Shown: piece by piece, positions 22,983 to 24,835 of the stretch
Position numbering within the stretch: position 1 is the stretch's first letter
Layout of the letters: each line of letters begins with the position of its first letter
From: JAUREX01 sp044356825
GTDB lineage: Bacteria; Pseudomonadota; Alphaproteobacteria; Rhodobacterales; Rhodobacteraceae
Direction: 5' to 3'
DNA length: 24,835 nt
Assembly: GCA_044356825.1 (NCBI GenBank)
Contig: JBIKVM010000019.1
Location: 1 to 24,835, forward strand
The notes under the pieces: model-generated
Seen by the model: the letters and a program-made list of their open reading frames with translations, nothing else
Database searches by the model: none
Told to the model about the DNA's origin: nothing
Position numbers and translations under genes: made by a program

Positions 22983-23012
22983 GCTTCGGACAGTCGCCCG
23001 AAGCGCGGGCGA
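22983..23012 (-). terminator. Overlapping alternative hairpins between bcp-type gene and bactofilin
   Basis: Two perfect 7-bp stems share the same segment and cannot form together: GCTTCGG/CCGAAGC (22983-22989 with 22998-23004) and TCGCCCG/CGGGCGA (22994-23000 with 23006-23012). They lie downstream of the peroxiredoxin stop and upstream of the bactofilin start on the same strand. This may be a terminator or an attenuator-like leader. No U-tract is seen. Confidence 0.35.
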
Positions 23013-23031
23013 TTCGCAAGCGTCGCGCGCG

Positions 23032-23493
23032 TCAGAGGGCGCGCGCGGCCGCCAGAACTTCGGCCACGTGGCCCGGCACCTTGACCTTGGTCCACGACCG
23101 GGCGATCCGCCCCGCCCCATCGACGAGGAAGGTCGAGCGCTCTATCCCCATGTATTTCTTGCCATACATGCTCTTCTCGGCCCAGACGCCCCAGCGTTCG
23201 CAGGTATCGGACGCCTCATCCGAGGCAAGGACGATCCCCAGCCCGTGCTTGGCCACGAACTTGTCGTGCGACTTCACGCTGTCCTTCGAGATGCCGATGA
23301 CCGTGCAGCCGGCGGCCGCGAAATCGGCGGCGTGGGCGGTGAAGTCGAGCGCCTCGGCCGTGCAGCCCGAGGTGTCGTCCTTGGGATAGAAATAGAGCAC
23401 CACCTTGCCCGGCCTGAGCGCCGAGAGGGTGACGGAGCCGCCGCCATCGCGCGGCAGGGTGAAATCGGGGGCGATGTCGCCGGGCTGAAGCAT
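23032..23493 (-). CDS. Bcp/PrxQ-family thioredoxin-dependent peroxiredoxin
   Basis: This 153-residue peroxiredoxin reduces hydrogen peroxide and organic hydroperoxides. The peroxidatic Cys44 sits in YPKDDTSGCT. The position five residues later, where E. coli Bcp has its resolving Cys50, is Leu49. Other cysteines are Cys63 (AAGCTVIG) and Cys98 (SDTCERWGVW, equivalent to E. coli Cys99). Other conserved parts are ISKDSVKSHDKF, WAEKSMYGKKYMGIERSTFLVD and the C-terminal helix. The length is normal for the family. The start at ATG 23493 opens with the typical MLQPGDIAPDFTLP; an AGG about 12 nt upstream is the only ribosome-site hint. It is divergent from queA and may lie in a loose operon with the bactofilin. 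Confidence 0.94.
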   Translation of the reverse strand: MLQPGDIAPDFTLPRDGGGSVTLSALRPGKVVLYFYPKDDTSGCTAEALDFTAHAADFAAAGCTVIGISKDSVKSHDKFVAKHGLGIVLASDEASDTCERWGVWAEKSMYGKKYMGIERSTFLVDGAGRIARSWTKVKVPGHVAEVLAAARAL

Positions 23494-23596
23494 GTCTGAC
23501 CTGTCGAAATGGTTGCAGAGGGCGGGCGGCCGTGGCAGTCGGCCCGCGACGGGCGTTCTAGCGTGGCGCGCCCCGAGTTAAAGGGTGGCGGGGCGG

Positions 23597-24703
23597 ATGC
23601 GGCTTGAGGATTTCGACTTCGACCTGCCCGAGGCGCTGATCGCGACGCGCCCGGCCCGGCCGCGCAGCTCGGCGCGGCTGCTGGTCGCGGGCCGCGCGGG
23701 CGCGATCCGCGATGCGCGCGTTTCCGACCTGCCCGCGATCCTGCGCCCGGGCGACCGGCTGGTGCTGAACGACACCAAGGTCATCCCCGGCAGGCTGACG
23801 GGCACCCGCACCCGCCCCGGCGCCCCGGGCGAGGGGGTGGCGAAGGTCGAGATCACGCTGCTCGAACCCCTGCCGCAGGGGTGGCGGGTGCTCGCCAAGC
23901 CGCTGCGGCGGTTGCGCGAGGGCGACGAGATCGTCTTTTCCCCCCGCCTGTCGGCGCGGGTGACGGCGCGGCGCGCGGCGGATGCGGTGCTCGACTTCAA
24001 CGCCGAGGGCGCGGCCTTCGAGGAGGCGCTGGCCGAGGCCGGCCAGATGCCGCTGCCGCCCTACATCGCGCAGCGCCGCGCGCCCGACGCGCAGGACAGC
24101 GAGGATTACCAGACCGTCTTTGCCCGCGTGCCGGGCGCCGTCGCGGCCCCGACCGCATCGCTGCACTTCGATGCCGCGCTGCTCGAGGCGCTCGCCGCGC
24201 GCGGGGTGGCGTTCAGCCATGTCACGCTGCATGTCGGGGCGGGAACCTTTTTGCCCGTGACGGTCGAGGATCCGGCGCGCCACCGCATGCACGCCGAGCG
24301 CGGCATCGTGCCGGCGCAGGCGGCCGAGGAAATCGCGCGCACCCGCGCCGCGGGCGGGCGCATCATCGCCGTCGGCACGACCGCACTGCGCATCCTCGAG
24401 ACCGCCGCCACCGGCCCGGGCGGGGCGGTCGAGCCGTGGGAGGGGGCATCGGACATCTTCATCTATCCCGGCTACCGCTTTCGCGCGGTCGACGGGCTGA
24501 TGACGAATTTCCATCTGCCGAAATCGACCCTCATCATGCTCGTCGCGGCGCTGATGGGCCTCGGGCGGATCCGCGAGATCTATGCCCATGCGATCGCGCG
24601 GGGCTACCGCTTCTATTCCTATGGCGATGCCTCGCTCCTGCTTGCCGCCGATGATGCGGGAAATGTCGCGGCTGATGCGGACGGCGCGGCGTCGGGGGGT
24701 TAG
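23597..24703 (+). CDS. queA: QueA, S-adenosylmethionine:tRNA ribosyltransferase-isomerase
   Basis: QueA transfers and isomerises the ribose of SAM onto 7-aminomethyl-7-deazaguanine at the tRNA wobble position, giving epoxyqueuosine. The protein is 368 residues, slightly longer than E. coli QueA. Family motifs are FDFDLPEALIATRPARPRSSARLL at the N-terminus, VLNDTKVIPGRL, MPLPPYI, DYQTVFA, THVxVGAGTFLPV-like VTLHVGAGTFLPV, IIAVGTTALRILE, FIYPGYRF, LMTNFHLPKSTLIMLV and YRFYSYGDASLL. The start at ATG 23597 follows GGGGCGG. An in-frame GTG four codons earlier is less likely. A short Ala/Asp/Gly tail follows the conserved end. Other queuosine genes are not in the window. Confidence 0.97.
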   Translation: MRLEDFDFDLPEALIATRPARPRSSARLLVAGRAGAIRDARVSDLPAILRPGDRLVLNDTKVIPGRLTGTRTRPGAPGEGVAKVEITLLEPLPQGWRVLAKPLRRLREGDEIVFSPRLSARVTARRAADAVLDFNAEGAAFEEALAEAGQMPLPPYIAQRRAPDAQDSEDYQTVFARVPGAVAAPTASLHFDAALLEALAARGVAFSHVTLHVGAGTFLPVTVEDPARHRMHAERGIVPAQAAEEIARTRAAGGRIIAVGTTALRILETAATGPGGAVEPWEGASDIFIYPGYRFRAVDGLMTNFHLPKSTLIMLVAALMGLGRIREIYAHAIARGYRFYSYGDASLLLAADDAGNVAADADGAASGG

Positions 24704-24742
24704 ACGAGGCTGATCCTGTCCGCCGCAGCCCCGGGGAAGATC

Positions 24743-24835
24743 ATGCTTGCCGTCCTGCGCACCACTTGGCCGCTTCTGCTCGGCATCCTTCTCCTCATGG
24801 TAGGGAACGGGGTGCAGGGGACGCTTCTGGGCATC
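24743..24835 (+). CDS. MFS transporter, N-terminal fragment (cut by right edge)
   Basis: Thirty-one codons are visible from ATG 24743, preceded by GGGGAAG at a good distance. The stretch is a first membrane helix with TTWPLLLGILLLMVGNGVQGT followed by LLGI. This is the typical opening of YcaD-type major facilitator transporters. It starts 39 nt after queA on the same strand and may be co-transcribed. The substrate is unknown, and the assignment rests on a short fragment. Confidence 0.7.
   Translation, partial: MLAVLRTTWPLLLGILLLMVGNGVQGTLLGI

Overview
The window is about 24.8 kb of GC-rich, densely packed bacterial chromosome. It most likely comes from an alphaproteobacterium of the Rhodobacterales (Rhodobacteraceae/Paracoccaceae type). 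Support for this is protein-level resemblance of SecA, ArgJ, RadC, MmcB, the beta-helix protein and QueA to that group, the secA / parvulin / argJ / mutT gene order, and TTAA-N7-TTAA-like (CtrA-type) sites in two intergenic regions. No database search was run, so the taxonomic call is recognition, not measurement. No rRNA, tRNA, CRISPR array, IS element, integrase or replication origin was seen. Most of it reads as core genome, with an accessory-looking cell-surface locus in the middle.

Layout. (1) 1-330 (-): 5' part of a secreted protein of unknown function, running off the left edge. (2) 417-5919: secA (-), diverging from a rightward cluster of a periplasmic parvulin-type PPIase, argJ and mutT. 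A near-consensus sigma70 promoter for secA lies between the divergent starts. (3) 5930-11958 (-): a two-gene, translationally coupled operon. It encodes a repetitive protein of about 1389 residues and an RTX protein of about 620 residues. Both carry an N-terminal lipobox and RTX calcium-binding repeats. This is the most unusual part of the window. (4) 12107-13036 (+): a BKACE (DUF849) beta-keto acid cleavage enzyme, diverging from the surface operon across a 148-nt gap that holds an operator-like inverted repeat. (5) 13136-16510 (-): a dipeptide/oligopeptide ABC importer, permease-permease-fused double ATPase, with no binding protein in the window. (6) 16689-18358: radC (+) converging on mmcB (-), two DNA repair/processing-type genes whose stop codons overlap, then yqaA (-) upstream of mmcB. 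(7) 18512-20046 (+): a hydroxypyruvate isomerase-family TIM barrel overlapping an SDR dehydrogenase by ATGA. (8) 20162-22450 (+): a 762-residue pectate-lyase-like beta-helix protein. (9) 22466-23493 (-): a Bcp/PrxQ-type peroxiredoxin and then a bactofilin. (10) 23597-24835 (+): queA and the first 31 codons of an MFS transporter cut by the right edge.

How the parts work together. SecA and the signal-peptide-bearing parvulin both serve Sec-dependent export and periplasmic folding. ArgJ (arginine biosynthesis) and MutT (nucleotide-pool sanitation) are unrelated passengers of a conserved neighbourhood. The surface operon probably makes a pair of Ca2+-binding envelope proteins. Its N-termini look like Sec/lipoprotein signals, while the C-terminus of the larger protein looks like a type I secretion end, which is a real contradiction about the export route. 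The peptide importer, the BKACE enzyme and the isomerase/SDR pair are catabolic modules whose substrates cannot be fixed from the window. No gap longer than about 190 bases lacks a gene.
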